Positions 8,270-16,938 of a DNA stretch of 64,000 nt are shown one piece after another. How positions within the stretch are numbered: the stretch's first letter is position 1; each line of letters starts with the position of its first letter. This stretch comes from Firmicutes bacterium CAG:646 (lineage in GTDB: Bacteria > Bacillota > Clostridia > Lachnospirales > Lachnospiraceae). The notes beneath the pieces were generated by a model. It did not search any database. It was not told the DNA's origin and saw nothing but the letters and a program-made list of their open reading frames with translations. Made by a program: the position numbers and the translations under genes. The stretch covers positions 19,203 to 83,202 of the forward strand of contig HF995366.1 of assembly GCA_000432335.1 (NCBI GenBank). The letters run 5' to 3'.

Positions 8270-9631
8270 ATGGAAAAACTCTTTAAACTGAAAAACCACA
8301 ACACCACGGTCAAAACAGAAGTTATGGCTGGTATCACCACCTTTTTGACCATGGCGTACATTCTTGCAGTAAATCCAAACCTGCTGAGCGCTTCTGGTAT
8401 GGATTCCGGCGCTGTATTTACAGCTACCGCTCTTGCATCTGCTCTTGCCACTTTTATCATGGCATTCTGGGCAAACTACCCCATCGCTCTTTCTGCCGGT
8501 ATGGGTCTGAACGCTTACTTTGCTTTTACCGTATGTCTCGGTGATCTGCAGGGTGTGGACGATCCATGGAAAGTTGCTCTGGCAGCCGTACTTGTAGAAG
8601 GTATCATCTTTATTATCTTATCTTTCTTCAAGCTGCGGGAATCTATTGTAAATGCAATCCCGGCGAATCTGAAATACGGCATCACTGCTGGTATCGGTCT
8701 TTTCATCGCCTTTATCGGTCTGCAGGGCGCAGGTGTTGTTGTATCCGACGATTCTACACTGCTGGCTCTCGGCAATTTTGCTTCACCGGAAGTTGCGCTG
8801 TGTCTGGTAGGTGTTGTCGTTATTGCAGTTATGAACCATTTTAATGTAAAAGGTTCCATCCTATGGGGAATTCTGATCACCTGGGGCCTTGGAATCATAG
8901 CAGAACTTACCGGATGGTATGTGGTAGATCCGGAAGCAGGCGTTTACTCCCTGATTCCATCTTTCTCCGCTTCTTCTTTTATTCCGCCATCCATCGCACC
9001 TACATTCTTCCAGTTTGATTTCAGTTGGATTGCTTCCAACATTTCACAGTTCATTATCATCGTATTCTCATTCCTTTTCGTGGATATGTTTGATACGATT
9101 GGAACCGTTATTGGTGTTGCTGACAAGGCAAATCTTCTGGATAAAGACGGAAAACTTCCAAGAGTAGGACGTGTTCTTATGGCTGACGCTGTTGGTACTG
9201 TTGCAGGTTCCATGCTTGGTACTTCCACTATCACAAGTTTTGTGGAATCCAGTTCCGGTGTTGCTGAAGGCGGAAAAACAGGTCTGACCGCAATGACTAC
9301 TGGTCTTTTGTTCATCGTGGCTCTGTTCCTGTCTCCGATTTTCCTGGCAATCCCAAGCTTTGCCACTGCGCCTGCGCTGATCATCGTAGGTTTCTTCATG
9401 GCATCTTCTATTAAGAAAATGCATTTTGACGGAGATGTAGCGGATGCTGTAGGAGGATATCTGGCATTCCTGATCATGCCTCTTACTTACTCCATCGCCA
9501 ACGGTATCATGTTCGGTATGCTGGCATGGTTCATCATCAAAATCTGTACAGGACAGATCAAAAAAATTCATCCGGTTATGTACATTGTATGTGCGTTGTT
9601 TATCTTCCGGGTAATTACACTAATCATCTAG
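8270..9631 (+). CDS. NCS2/AzgA-type purine permease
   Basis: Proton-coupled nucleobase transporter of the AzgA branch of the NCS2 family (adenine, guanine or hypoxanthine in characterised members). 453 residues with about 12 membrane helices. Recognisable motifs are TFLTMAYILAVNP after the N-terminus, SAGMGLNAYFAF, and the branch signature ESSSGVAEGGKTGLTA. The start at 8270 follows GAGGAGGG by 7 bases; the in-frame upstream codons fall inside the leader hairpins and are rejected. Regulation appears to be through the folded leader just upstream. Family secure; exact substrate inferred. Confidence 0.93.
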   Translation: MEKLFKLKNHNTTVKTEVMAGITTFLTMAYILAVNPNLLSASGMDSGAVFTATALASALATFIMAFWANYPIALSAGMGLNAYFAFTVCLGDLQGVDDPWKVALAAVLVEGIIFIILSFFKLRESIVNAIPANLKYGITAGIGLFIAFIGLQGAGVVVSDDSTLLALGNFASPEVALCLVGVVVIAVMNHFNVKGSILWGILITWGLGIIAELTGWYVVDPEAGVYSLIPSFSASSFIPPSIAPTFFQFDFSWIASNISQFIIIVFSFLFVDMFDTIGTVIGVADKANLLDKDGKLPRVGRVLMADAVGTVAGSMLGTSTITSFVESSSGVAEGGKTGLTAMTTGLLFIVALFLSPIFLAIPSFATAPALIIVGFFMASSIKKMHFDGDVADAVGGYLAFLIMPLTYSIANGIMFGMLAWFIIKICTGQIKKIHPVMYIVCALFIFRVITLII

Positions 9632-9642
9632 AATTCTATTCG

Positions 9643-9668
9643 AGGAGCTGCCCAAAACGGCAGCTCCT
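9643..9668. terminator. Hairpin after the purine permease
   Basis: 10-bp stem AGGAGCTGCC/GGCAGCTCCT (9643-9652 with 9659-9668) with a 6-base loop, 12 bases after the permease stop. The downstream tract (TCCCTTTACATTTTT) is only partly U-rich, so termination may be incomplete. Confidence 0.65.
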
Positions 9669-9701
9669 TCCCTTTACATTTTTGAAACAGTCTCTAAAAA
9701 T

Positions 9702-10472
9702 CTATTCTTTCGCAAACTGCCTTCCGCTGCTGTCCATATAAAAGTTCTCCCGATAAATCAATCGGGAAACGGGAACTACTTCATACCCCTTCTCCCGCAA
9801 TATTTTCAATACCTGCTCTAATGCCTCAACTGTATACTTTCCATTCGTATTCCATCGAATGATCGCCCCATTTTTGAGATCTTCATGTTCTGTCACACGG
9901 GAAATGATATCCTGTTTTCCATAATTTTTCCAATCCATCGTGTCCACACTCCAGCAAACAGGATAGTACCCACAAGCATAAATACTTTGGATCACACGGT
10001 TATCATACCTGCCATATGGCAGAGAAAATAGCTCCATTTCATAGCCAAACTTTTCTCGGATGCTCTCATGAAGCTGCCTGATCTGATTCCTGCATGCTCT
10101 CTGGGATAATGCCGTCATTTCTCTGTATTCCTTACCGCTGCTACCTAGATCGTGTCCTCCCTCGATAAGATTTCTCACATCTTCCGGATAAGCTTTCGCC
10201 CATGCTCCATCCACAAAGAAAGTAGCTTTTACCTGATTTTTTTCCAACACCTTCTCTATTTTCCGCAAATTTTCATTACTGCCCTTCACCTGAAAAGACA
10301 GCGCAATCCGGGGATCCCTGCATTCCACCGAATAGATAGGATATTCTGTTCCATTTACACTGGCGCTGGCAGTCATAAGACGTTCTCCCACATCCCTCCA
10401 ATACAGAATTGACAATCCTGTAATCAAGGTCAAAGCCAGAAGAAGCACACCTCCTATTCCTGATTTTTTCAT
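9702..10472 (-). CDS. Degenerate polysaccharide deacetylase (NodB-fold) protein
   Basis: 256 residues: an N-terminal signal anchor (about 8-26) and then a NodB homology domain. The fold is recognisable from KNQVKATFFVDGAW, GGHDLGSSG, LPYGRYD and WSVDTMDW. The catalytic positions are changed: the usual TFDDG is SFQVKG, the HSxxH metal site following GHxxG is SSGKEY, and the late LxH motif is IIRWN. With no Asp-His-His ligands it is unlikely to be an active deacetylase. It may be a binding or structural relative of the sporulation PdaB/YlxY-like proteins. The start at 10472 follows a GGGGGG stretch; no operon partner is evident. Confidence 0.75.
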   Translation of the reverse strand: MKKSGIGGVLLLALTLITGLSILYWRDVGERLMTASASVNGTEYPIYSVECRDPRIALSFQVKGSNENLRKIEKVLEKNQVKATFFVDGAWAKAYPEDVRNLIEGGHDLGSSGKEYREMTALSQRACRNQIRQLHESIREKFGYEMELFSLPYGRYDNRVIQSIYACGYYPVCWSVDTMDWKNYGKQDIISRVTEHEDLKNGAIIRWNTNGKYTVEALEQVLKILREKGYEVVPVSRLIYRENFYMDSSGRQFAKE

Positions 10473-10519
10473 AATGCCCCCCAAAAATGTTGTTATTCCA
10501 GTATATGCTTCCCATCAAA

Positions 10520-10547
10520 GAAAAAGAGACCGTCCCAGACAGTCTCT
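10520..10547 (-). terminator. Terminator of the hisC/small exporter operon
   Basis: 10-bp stem (10525-10534 with 10538-10547) with one G-U pair, a 3-base loop and TTTTT on the leftward strand, only 8 bases past the stop of the small exporter gene. Confidence 0.88.
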
Positions 10548-10554
10548 CATACTA

Positions 10555-11055
10555 TCAACTTACAATATTTCCCAGCAAAACATAAGATACGAAATACATG
10601 ATAACTGTAGCGATCAGGATTCCGCAAAGAATTGCCAGAGAAGATTTTTTAATATCAATTCCCAGCAAAGAAGCAATCAGCGCTCCCGTCCAAGCTCCCG
10701 TTCCCGGAAGAGGAATTCCCACAAAAAGCATCAGACCTACAAATTCATACTTCTGAATCTTATCACTTTTGCTCATTGCCCGCTTTTCCAACTTTTCAAT
10801 CAGCCCACGGAAAAGATTAACTTTCTTCATCCATTTAAAAATATGTTTGATAAACAAAAGAATAAACGGAATGGGAAGAATATTTCCAATAATACTGATG
10901 GGGATGGCTTCTATTTCCGGTATCTTCAAAAGGCTGGCAGCCAGAAGTCCGCCTCTCAGCTCCAAAATCGGCATCAGAGAGATAATAAAAATAACAGCTT
11001 TCGGGGATATATACATTCCCAGATGCGTAGTAAACCAGGTAACAAGTGATTCCAT
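10555..11055 (-). CDS. Small multidrug export family membrane protein
   Basis: 166-residue membrane protein of the PF06695/COG2426 family (small multidrug export, a distant relative of DedA proteins). It has four or five hydrophobic segments, the LELRGGLLAAS motif after the first and PLPGTGAWTGALIA in the third, which are the two signatures of the family. A basic loop (about 76-100) separates the halves. It starts 10 bases after the hisC stop, so the two are co-transcribed; no biochemical link to histidine synthesis is obvious. Family name is historical and the transported substrate is not established. Confidence 0.85.
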   Translation of the reverse strand: MESLVTWFTTHLGMYISPKAVIFIISLMPILELRGGLLAASLLKIPEIEAIPISIIGNILPIPFILLFIKHIFKWMKKVNLFRGLIEKLEKRAMSKSDKIQKYEFVGLMLFVGIPLPGTGAWTGALIASLLGIDIKKSSLAILCGILIATVIMYFVSYVLLGNIVS

Positions 11056-11065
11056 GCAATTTCTC

Positions 11066-12124
11066 CTATTTCTTCAGATAATCTTCTAAAAACGCTACTA
11101 ATTGTTCCATTTCCTGCTGTGTTCCGATACTGATTCTCAGATAATTGTCAATCCTCGGCTTATCAAAATACCGGACAAAAATATTTGCCCTGCGAAGCGC
11201 TGCAAATAATTCTTTTGCCGGACAGCTTTCATGAGTGGCAAAAATAAAATTCGCTTTCGAATCTCCAAAAGAAAATCCCAGCTTTCTCAACTGTTCTTTC
11301 GTCCATTCTCTGGTCTCCACCACTTTATGTACTGTACGCTCAAAATATTCCCGGTCTTTTACCGCTGCAGCTCCCAGCACCAAAGAAGTCTGATTCATGG
11401 TATACGAGTTAAAAGAATATTTCACATCGTTCAGATATTTGATGAGTTTTGGATTTCCCATGGCATAGCCAATCCGCATTCCTGCCATTCCTCTGGACTT
11501 TGAAAACGTCTGCACTACCAGAAGATTGTCGTATTTTTCAATCAGCTGTAAAGATGAGGCTGCGCCAAAATCCACATAAGCCTCGTCTACCACCACGACC
11601 ACATCCTGATTCTCTTTTACGATTTCTTCGATATCCGACAGCCCCATCTCCATTCCTGTAGGAGCATTCGGATTTGGGAAGATCACGCCGCCGTTCTTTT
11701 TGAAATAATCTTCTTTTCGAATAAGAAATTCTTCCGAAAGAGGTACCGTCTCATACGGTATCCGCAACATATCTGCCCAGACATCATAAAAGGAATAGGT
11801 AATATCCGGAAACAAAATGGGTTCCGTGGAATTAAAAAACGTCATAAAAATCATGGCAAGAACATCATCCGAACCAACGCCTACAAAAACCTGATCCTCC
11901 TGCAAGTGATAAAACTCTGCGATCGCTTCCACCAGCACATGGGCTGTCGGATCCGGATACAACCGCACACAGTCAGGCTCCATTTCCCGAAGGGCTTTTG
12001 CTACCATGGGAGATGGCGGATAAGGATTTTCATTGGTATTCAGTTTAATCATTTTCTCTGCTTTTGGCTGCTCACCGGGTATATAGGGAACAACCTTACG
12101 AACATTTTTTTCCCAGTTTTTCAT
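11066..12124 (-). CDS. hisC: Histidinol-phosphate aminotransferase
   Basis: PLP-dependent class II aminotransferase converting imidazole-acetol phosphate to histidinol phosphate. 352 residues. Visible are TNENPYPPSP near the N-terminus, PNAPTG, VVDEAYVDF, and the Schiff-base lysine K209 in TFSKSRGMAGMRIG, followed by the C-terminal RISIGT phosphate-binding arginine motif. The start at 12124 is set by GGAGAACC; an upstream TTG-type start is rejected. It is separate from any his operon; the only other his gene here is the unusual hisA at 52 kb. It has a near-consensus promoter and is followed by the small exporter gene. Confidence 0.93.
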   Translation of the reverse strand: MKNWEKNVRKVVPYIPGEQPKAEKMIKLNTNENPYPPSPMVAKALREMEPDCVRLYPDPTAHVLVEAIAEFYHLQEDQVFVGVGSDDVLAMIFMTFFNSTEPILFPDITYSFYDVWADMLRIPYETVPLSEEFLIRKEDYFKKNGGVIFPNPNAPTGMEMGLSDIEEIVKENQDVVVVVDEAYVDFGAASSLQLIEKYDNLLVVQTFSKSRGMAGMRIGYAMGNPKLIKYLNDVKYSFNSYTMNQTSLVLGAAAVKDREYFERTVHKVVETREWTKEQLRKLGFSFGDSKANFIFATHESCPAKELFAALRRANIFVRYFDKPRIDNYLRISIGTQQEMEQLVAFLEDYLKK

Positions 12125-12165
12125 CGGTTCTCCTCTCTGTTTCCTGTCCAACAGCATCAATCTGT

Positions 12166-12194
12166 ATTATACGGACGTAATCTTATGAAGTCAA
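12166..12194 (-). promoter_or_regulatory. Promoter of hisC
   Basis: Leftward TTGACT (12194-12189), 17-base spacer, perfect TATAAT (12171-12166). It sits immediately after the upstream ABC exporter gene. Confidence 0.85.
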
Positions 12195-12200
12195 GGTTAT

Positions 12201-13937
12201 TTAAAACTGCATCTGATAGAGTCCTGCATAAATGCCGCCCTTTTCCAGCAAACTTTCATGCGTTCCTTCCTCTGCGATTCCATTTTCTGTGAGCACCAGA
12301 ATCCTCTGGGCATTGCGGATAGTGGAAAGGCGATGAGCGATCACAAAAGTAGTTCTGTCCTTTGCCAGTTTTTCCAAAGACTGCTGCACAATCTTCTCGC
12401 TCTCATTGTCAAGCGCCGAAGTAGCTTCATCAAAAATCAACACCGGCGGATTTTTCAAAAATACCCGGGCAATGGAAAGCCGTTGTTTCTGTCCTCCGGA
12501 AAGCTTCACACCTCTCTGTCCAATATCCGTCTCATAGCCCTGAGGAAGTCCCATAATAAATTCATGTGCATTTGCCGCCATAGCCGCCCGGATCACCTCT
12601 TCATCCGATGCATCCGGCTTACCATATCGAATATTATCCATAACATTTCCTGCAAACAAGTACACATCCTGCTGCACAATACCGATCTGACGACGAAGCT
12701 CCTTCAATTTTATATCCCGGATATCCTTTCCGTCCAAACGGATACTTCCCGAAGTAACATCGTAAAATCGCGGAATCATGGAACACAGCGTCGTTTTTCC
12801 CGCACCGCTGCTTCCCACAAGCGCTACATATTCTCCCGGCTTCACTTTCAGATTCACATGAGAAAGTACATTTTCCTCGCTATCTTCATAATGGAAACTT
12901 ACGTCATCAAACTCTATATCACCCTGCACGTTTGTCACGCTCACCGCATCGGGACGATCTGCAATGTCAGGCGCAATACTCATGATTTCCAGAAAACGTT
13001 CGTAACCACTGTAGCCATTCTGGAATTGTTCGGTAAAATTCACCAATTTCTTGACCGGCTCTGTAAAATTGTTAATATACAGAAGGAAAGTTACCAGATC
13101 TGCTGCATTCAACTCTCCCACTGCCATCAGATACGCTCCCATAATCAGAGAACCCACCGTGATCAACGTAGAAAATGCTCCCATACCAGAATGATAGATT
13201 CCCATATATTTATAGCTTCTTCGCTTGGAGGCCACGAAACGGGCATTTCCCTCTTTGAACTTTTCCATTTCCTTCTTTTCATTACTGAAAGATTTTACCA
13301 CACGGATTCCCGAAAGACTGTCCTCGATCTGGCTGTTGATATCCGCAATGCGGGCACGATTTTCTTTAAATGCACTTTTCATCTTCTTATTCAGAGCAAC
13401 CGCATACACTAACATCACCAGCACAATTCCGATCGCTACTAACGCCAGTTTCACATTCACCGTCACCAGAATAAGAAATGCTCCCACCAACTTGATCACT
13501 GAGATCACAACATCTTCCGGACCATGATGAAGCAATTCCGTAATATCAAAAAGATCGCTGGTAATTCTGGAAAGAAGATGACCTACTTTCTGATTGTCAT
13601 AAAAGGCAAACGACAATTTCTGATAGTGAGCAAAAATCTCATTTCGCATATCATGCTCAATCTTTGCCCCCATCAAGTGACCGTAATAGGTAATAAAGAA
13701 ATTACAAAAACCTTCCAGCGCCACCATTGCCACCATGACAATTCCCAACTGAACAATAATTTTTGTAGACTCTGCCAGAGGCATTTCCACCACCGTTCCG
13801 GTAATATAACGAACCATCAGCGGTATGATCAGCGTGATGGCTGCCCCCAGCATGGCAAAAAACATGTCTGCCCAGAAAAGTCCACGATACGGCTTATAAT
13901 AAGCCGCAAGTTTCTTTAACTTGTGATCCATTTTCAT
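12201..13937 (-). CDS. ABC exporter, fused permease and ATPase
   Basis: Half-size type IV ABC exporter (MsbA/LmrA-like), 578 residues, expected to work as a dimer in the membrane. Six helices fill residues 1-320. The ATPase domain has Walker A GSSGAGKT (375-382), Q-loop VQQDVYLFAG, signature LSGGQ (479-483), Walker B VLIFDEATSALD and H-loop IAHRLST, so it should be active. The ATG at 13937 follows GGGAGG closely; a second ATG six bases in has a more usual distance and cannot be excluded. It is a single gene with its own promoter. Substrate could be a lipid, peptide or drug. Confidence 0.93.
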   Translation of the reverse strand: MKMDHKLKKLAAYYKPYRGLFWADMFFAMLGAAITLIIPLMVRYITGTVVEMPLAESTKIIVQLGIVMVAMVALEGFCNFFITYYGHLMGAKIEHDMRNEIFAHYQKLSFAFYDNQKVGHLLSRITSDLFDITELLHHGPEDVVISVIKLVGAFLILVTVNVKLALVAIGIVLVMLVYAVALNKKMKSAFKENRARIADINSQIEDSLSGIRVVKSFSNEKKEMEKFKEGNARFVASKRRSYKYMGIYHSGMGAFSTLITVGSLIMGAYLMAVGELNAADLVTFLLYINNFTEPVKKLVNFTEQFQNGYSGYERFLEIMSIAPDIADRPDAVSVTNVQGDIEFDDVSFHYEDSEENVLSHVNLKVKPGEYVALVGSSGAGKTTLCSMIPRFYDVTSGSIRLDGKDIRDIKLKELRRQIGIVQQDVYLFAGNVMDNIRYGKPDASDEEVIRAAMAANAHEFIMGLPQGYETDIGQRGVKLSGGQKQRLSIARVFLKNPPVLIFDEATSALDNESEKIVQQSLEKLAKDRTTFVIAHRLSTIRNAQRILVLTENGIAEEGTHESLLEKGGIYAGLYQMQF

Positions 13938-13965
13938 TCATCCTCCCATAAAAAATCATATGGTC

Positions 13966-13994
13966 AGTATAAAGGCTTTCTTATAAAAAATCAA
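13966..13994 (-). promoter_or_regulatory. Promoter of the ABC exporter gene
   Basis: Leftward TTGATT (13994-13989), 17-base spacer, TATACT (13971-13966), about 28 bases ahead of the start codon. Confidence 0.75.
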
Positions 13995-14042
13995 TCCATC
14001 ACCCGGACTGTTTTTCACTTTCTCGCCCAAAATACAGCGTGC

Positions 14043-14084
14043 AAAAAAGCTGCTGTATCTCTATTCTTGAAATACAACAGCTTT
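14043..14084 (-). terminator. Terminator of the OadB/OadG-like operon
   Basis: 13-bp stem (14046-14058 with 14072-14084) with one G-U pair, followed by a run of six U on the leftward transcript. It lies 14 bases past the small OadG-like gene. Confidence 0.9.
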
Positions 14085-14098
14085 CTTTTCACATTTTT

Positions 14099-14245
14099 TT
14101 ATTCTTCTTCATCGTCTTTTTTTCCACCAATTTTTCCCATGATGAAAACACAGACCATAATAATCAGAATCGTTACAAAGATTCCCAGCATTCCTTTCCA
14201 CATGATATCCAGAGAATCCAGAATATTTGCCATATTTAAATGCAT
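14099..14245 (-). CDS. OadG-related small transporter subunit
   Basis: 48-residue protein, easily missed because of its size. It has one transmembrane helix (about 18-37, GMLGIFVTILIIMVCVFIMG) and a charged tail KKDDEEE. A perfect AAGGAGGTA ribosome site lies 6 bases before the ATG. It begins 12 bases after the oadB-like stop and ends just before a strong terminator, so it is the last gene of that operon. Size, topology and position match the short OadG/gamma-like subunits that accompany Na+-pumping decarboxylase beta subunits; it is shorter than classical OadG (about 80 residues). It probably anchors or stabilises the beta subunit. Confidence 0.75.
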   Translation of the reverse strand: MHLNMANILDSLDIMWKGMLGIFVTILIIMVCVFIMGKIGGKKDDEEE

Positions 14246-14257
14246 ATGCTTACCTCC

Positions 14258-15394
14258 TTACAGCATACTGGTTACAAGATTGATAACCATTCCACCGGCG
14301 ATTACAGAAGCAATCTGTCCGGACACATTTGCGCCTGCTGCGTGCATAAGAATGATATTGGTAGGATCTTCCTGCATAGCAATCTTCTGAACCACACGGG
14401 AAGACATCGGGAATGCGGAGATTCCTGCGCCACCAATCATCGGGTTAATCTTCTTCTTCAGGAAAAGATTAATAAACTTCGCAAACAAAACGCCGCCGAT
14501 CGTATCCATTACGAACGCAAACAAACCTATCGCCATGATCATAATTGTCTGAACTGTTACAAAGTTCTCTGCCTGCATACTGAAAGAAATTGTGATACCC
14601 AGAAGCAGCGTGATCAGATTTGCCAGATTATTCTGTGCAGTATCAGACATTGTTCCCAAAACACCACATTCACGGATCAGATTACCAAACATCAGGAAAC
14701 CAACCAGCGCTACGGACTGAGGCGCGATCATACCAACTACTAACGTAACTACGATAGGAAATGCAATACGCATTTTACGGCTTACACTCTTTGGATTATA
14801 CTCCATATGGATGCAGCGCTCTTTCTTTGTAGTAACCAGCTTGATCGCTGCTGGCTGAATAATCGGAACCAACGCCATGTAAGAATAAGCAGCAACCGCG
14901 ATAGCGCCAATATATTTAGAGTTCAGAATCTGAGATACCAAAATAGAGGTAGGACCATCTGCAGCGCCAATGATACCGATAGAAGCGGCATCTTTCATAT
15001 CAAATCCTAAAAATGCTGCCAGCAGGATTGCTGCAAAGATACCAAACTGAGCTCCCGCTCCAAATAAGAACATGACGGGATTAGACAAAAGCGGTCCAAA
15101 ATCAATCATTGCTCCGATACCGATAAACAGCAGAATCGGCATCGCCTCGGATGCATTGATACCCACATCAAATAACCAGGAAATAATACCATGTGATTCG
15201 ATACCTCCCTGTAATACCTGATCCAAAACACCAGACATGGGAAGGTTTACCAGAATTGCTCCAAATCCCATGGGAAGCAGCAGAGACGGCTCGTACTCTT
15301 TGCGGATTGCCAGCCAGATCAGCAAAATTCCCACGGCATACATGACAACCTGCTTCCAGGTCAGGCTCATAATGCCCTCAATTAAAAACTCCAT
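14258..15394 (-). CDS. Na+-transporting decarboxylase beta subunit (OadB/GcdB/MmdB)
   Basis: Integral membrane protein of 378 residues with about nine helices. In oxaloacetate, glutaconyl-CoA or methylmalonyl-CoA decarboxylases the beta subunit couples decarboxylation of carboxybiotin to Na+ export. Conserved pieces are GIGAMIDFGPLL, GIIGAADGPTSI (the region around the essential Asp), SYMALVPIIQPP-like SYMALVPIIQPA, and MIGGAGISAFPMSSRV. Start at 15394 follows AAGGAG. No carboxyltransferase, biotin carrier or CoA-transferase gene is nearby; only the 48-residue OadG-like gene follows. Transcription appears controlled by a yybP-ykoY-type leader, so the physiological role may be cation transport rather than decarboxylation. 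That last step is inference. Confidence 0.92.
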   Translation of the reverse strand: MEFLIEGIMSLTWKQVVMYAVGILLIWLAIRKEYEPSLLLPMGFGAILVNLPMSGVLDQVLQGGIESHGIISWLFDVGINASEAMPILLFIGIGAMIDFGPLLSNPVMFLFGAGAQFGIFAAILLAAFLGFDMKDAASIGIIGAADGPTSILVSQILNSKYIGAIAVAAYSYMALVPIIQPAAIKLVTTKKERCIHMEYNPKSVSRKMRIAFPIVVTLVVGMIAPQSVALVGFLMFGNLIRECGVLGTMSDTAQNNLANLITLLLGITISFSMQAENFVTVQTIMIMAIGLFAFVMDTIGGVLFAKFINLFLKKKINPMIGGAGISAFPMSSRVVQKIAMQEDPTNIILMHAAGANVSGQIASVIAGGMVINLVTSML

Positions 15395-15478
15395 ACATAT
15401 AACTCCTTCTATTTTATTTTGAAAAGATACCGCTGCCGAAAGCCCCTTCCTCAAGTGCCAAAAAACACCTCTGCAAAG

Positions 15479-15610
15479 AAAAAAGACTCTTACTGCAGCA
15501 TCTGAAACTGCAATAAAAGTCTCGCTATTTCAATCCTCCGCGGGCTGCATATAGATACAACCGATATGACGCAGAAAATCCACCGCAGTGGCAGCTACTC
15601 CCTTTCATCT
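15479..15610 (-). ncRNA. Candidate yybP-ykoY (Mn2+) riboswitch with terminator
   Basis: The leftward transcript begins near 15610 with AAAGGGAGTAG, the conserved 5' loop of the yybP-ykoY family. A CCAC/GTGG hairpin follows, then a longer arm (TCTGCG with CGCGGA) holding GCGTCATATCGG, and the aptamer closes with AGCGAGACTTTT; AAAG and CTTT make the basal stem. The same GACTTTTATTGCAG forms the 5' arm of a 14-bp terminator (15485-15498 with 15508-15521) followed by TTTTTT. Aptamer formation would therefore prevent termination, an ON switch, as known for Mn2+ sensing members. The call rests on remembered consensus and manual folding, not a covariance search. Confidence 0.78.
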
Positions 15611-15616
15611 GGACTA

Positions 15617-15645
15617 ATTATAAACAATCTATAAACTGTTGTCAA
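15617..15645 (-). promoter_or_regulatory. Promoter of the riboswitch/oadB operon
   Basis: Perfect consensus on the leftward strand: TTGACA (15645-15640), 17 bases, TATAAT (15622-15617). Transcription should start at about 15610, placing the aptamer at the very 5' end of the message. Confidence 0.92.
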
Positions 15646-15673
15646 TTCTTTTGTTTTATTGTAGCTGGGGAAA

Positions 15674-16828
15674 TTAGCTGCCATATTTTTTTAATTCTTC
15701 CAGCCTGCGAAAAAACATTTCTTTCCATTCTCTTCGATTTTCAAAAATCTCCTCATCAATCTCCTGGATCTGATGAAGACCAATCTCTTTCACCGCTTCG
15801 ATTGCCGCTTCTCTCTGTGTCTTCTTTTCCGGATATATCGGCTGGCAATTCGCTCCGTCTATCGTGTCATAACTTCCAAAACTTTGATTAAAGTCCATAA
15901 TCGGATACAAAGATACGTATTCGTTCGTCCGATTATCTACCAAAAATCCCCAGTTCTCCGGATGGCGATCTATATTACCAACCAAATAATCCAGTATATT
16001 CATACCATAATAGGTTTCTTTGTCTATTCTTATACACTCTTTTAATACATCCAAATCATGATTTTCCGCATATATTTCAAATGCCATCTTAGATACAATG
16101 GAATACTTCGGAGATGTAATAAGCCTACTCTTCGTCACCTTTTGTCCAGCGTAAGAGCCTTCTTCATATCTCACTTGTTTAAAGTCAAAACACTGACATA
16201 AACTGCTTGCCAATAATTCTTTTTGAACAACCTCCTCACCACCATCTTTTAACAAAATAGAATCTTTTCCTCTCCTGATCCACGCTTTCGGAAAACACCC
16301 CCTCGTGGACAAATCTGGCGCCAGTTCCTGATTTGTAACTGTCATCGGTTTTCCTCGCAAAGAAAGCTTCACAACTGCCTCATTTAAAGAATTATCATAT
16401 AAATTTATCTTTTCATATGAAATTGGTTCATTACTCTTTCTGACCCAATATACATCTGTCAAGGACACACAATGGTAAGACAAGGAGATTTTTGCACGAT
16501 CCCGATCTGTCATCGCCTGCGCCATTCCGATACTGTTCAAAATTTCTTTCGCATATTTTCTATCCAGAGACAATACCCGCGAAGCGCACCAATGATAAAA
16601 ATTCTCCATATTATTAAGCAACATATCAAAATCATCAGTCTCTTCCAAATAAAGATCATAGGGCATAAACTTTTCATCATAAACACTAACTCGTCCTCGA
16701 GTATTAATCTCTGCCACTTTTCGTTCTCCATGCATGATATCATAACTTGTAATGTTATTTTTTTGTCTTTTTCTCTGGGTATTCTTATTTAATTCTATAA
16801 TTCCCTGTCCCAACAAACTATTTTCCAA
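15674..16828 (-). CDS. HipA-like kinase domain protein
   Basis: 384-residue protein with a C-terminal HipA/CtkA-type kinase fold. The loop NIDRHPENWG (about 285-294) matches the catalytic D-R-H-x2-N-W/F-G segment, and MDFNQSF (about 311-317) gives the metal-binding Asp. Upstream, GCFPKAWIRRGKDSILLKDG (177-196) fits the ATP-binding strand and lysine. The N-terminal ~130 residues are not recognisable as the usual HipA_N domain. I prefer a TTG start at 16828, preceded by AAGGGGTG, over a GTG eight codons earlier. An Xre regulator lies just upstream, as in hipBA toxin-antitoxin systems, though the order and third gene differ. Toxin role inferred. Confidence 0.75.
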   Translation of the reverse strand: MENSLLGQGIIELNKNTQRKRQKNNITSYDIMHGERKVAEINTRGRVSVYDEKFMPYDLYLEETDDFDMLLNNMENFYHWCASRVLSLDRKYAKEILNSIGMAQAMTDRDRAKISLSYHCVSLTDVYWVRKSNEPISYEKINLYDNSLNEAVVKLSLRGKPMTVTNQELAPDLSTRGCFPKAWIRRGKDSILLKDGGEEVVQKELLASSLCQCFDFKQVRYEEGSYAGQKVTKSRLITSPKYSIVSKMAFEIYAENHDLDVLKECIRIDKETYYGMNILDYLVGNIDRHPENWGFLVDNRTNEYVSLYPIMDFNQSFGSYDTIDGANCQPIYPEKKTQREAAIEAVKEIGLHQIQEIDEEIFENRREWKEMFFRRLEELKKYGS

Positions 16829-16938
16829 ACAATCACCCCTTCTATTATTCACTATACAAAATATATTCCGCTTATCCTTCTGTATTATATTTTATCAAAA
16901 ACACTTCATTTTTTAAGCCCTTAAAGACCTTTTTAAAT

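Noticed and set aside
12258..13412. Long open frame on the plus strand opposite the ABC exporter (384 codons).
   Set aside because: No ribosome site, no recognisable domain, and the opposite strand carries an intact ABC exporter with all motifs; it is a shadow of its codon use.
15479..15521. A separate terminator of an upstream gene before oadB.
   Set aside because: Its 5' arm is shared with the aptamer end and it lies between a consensus promoter and the gene, so it is the expression platform of the leader.
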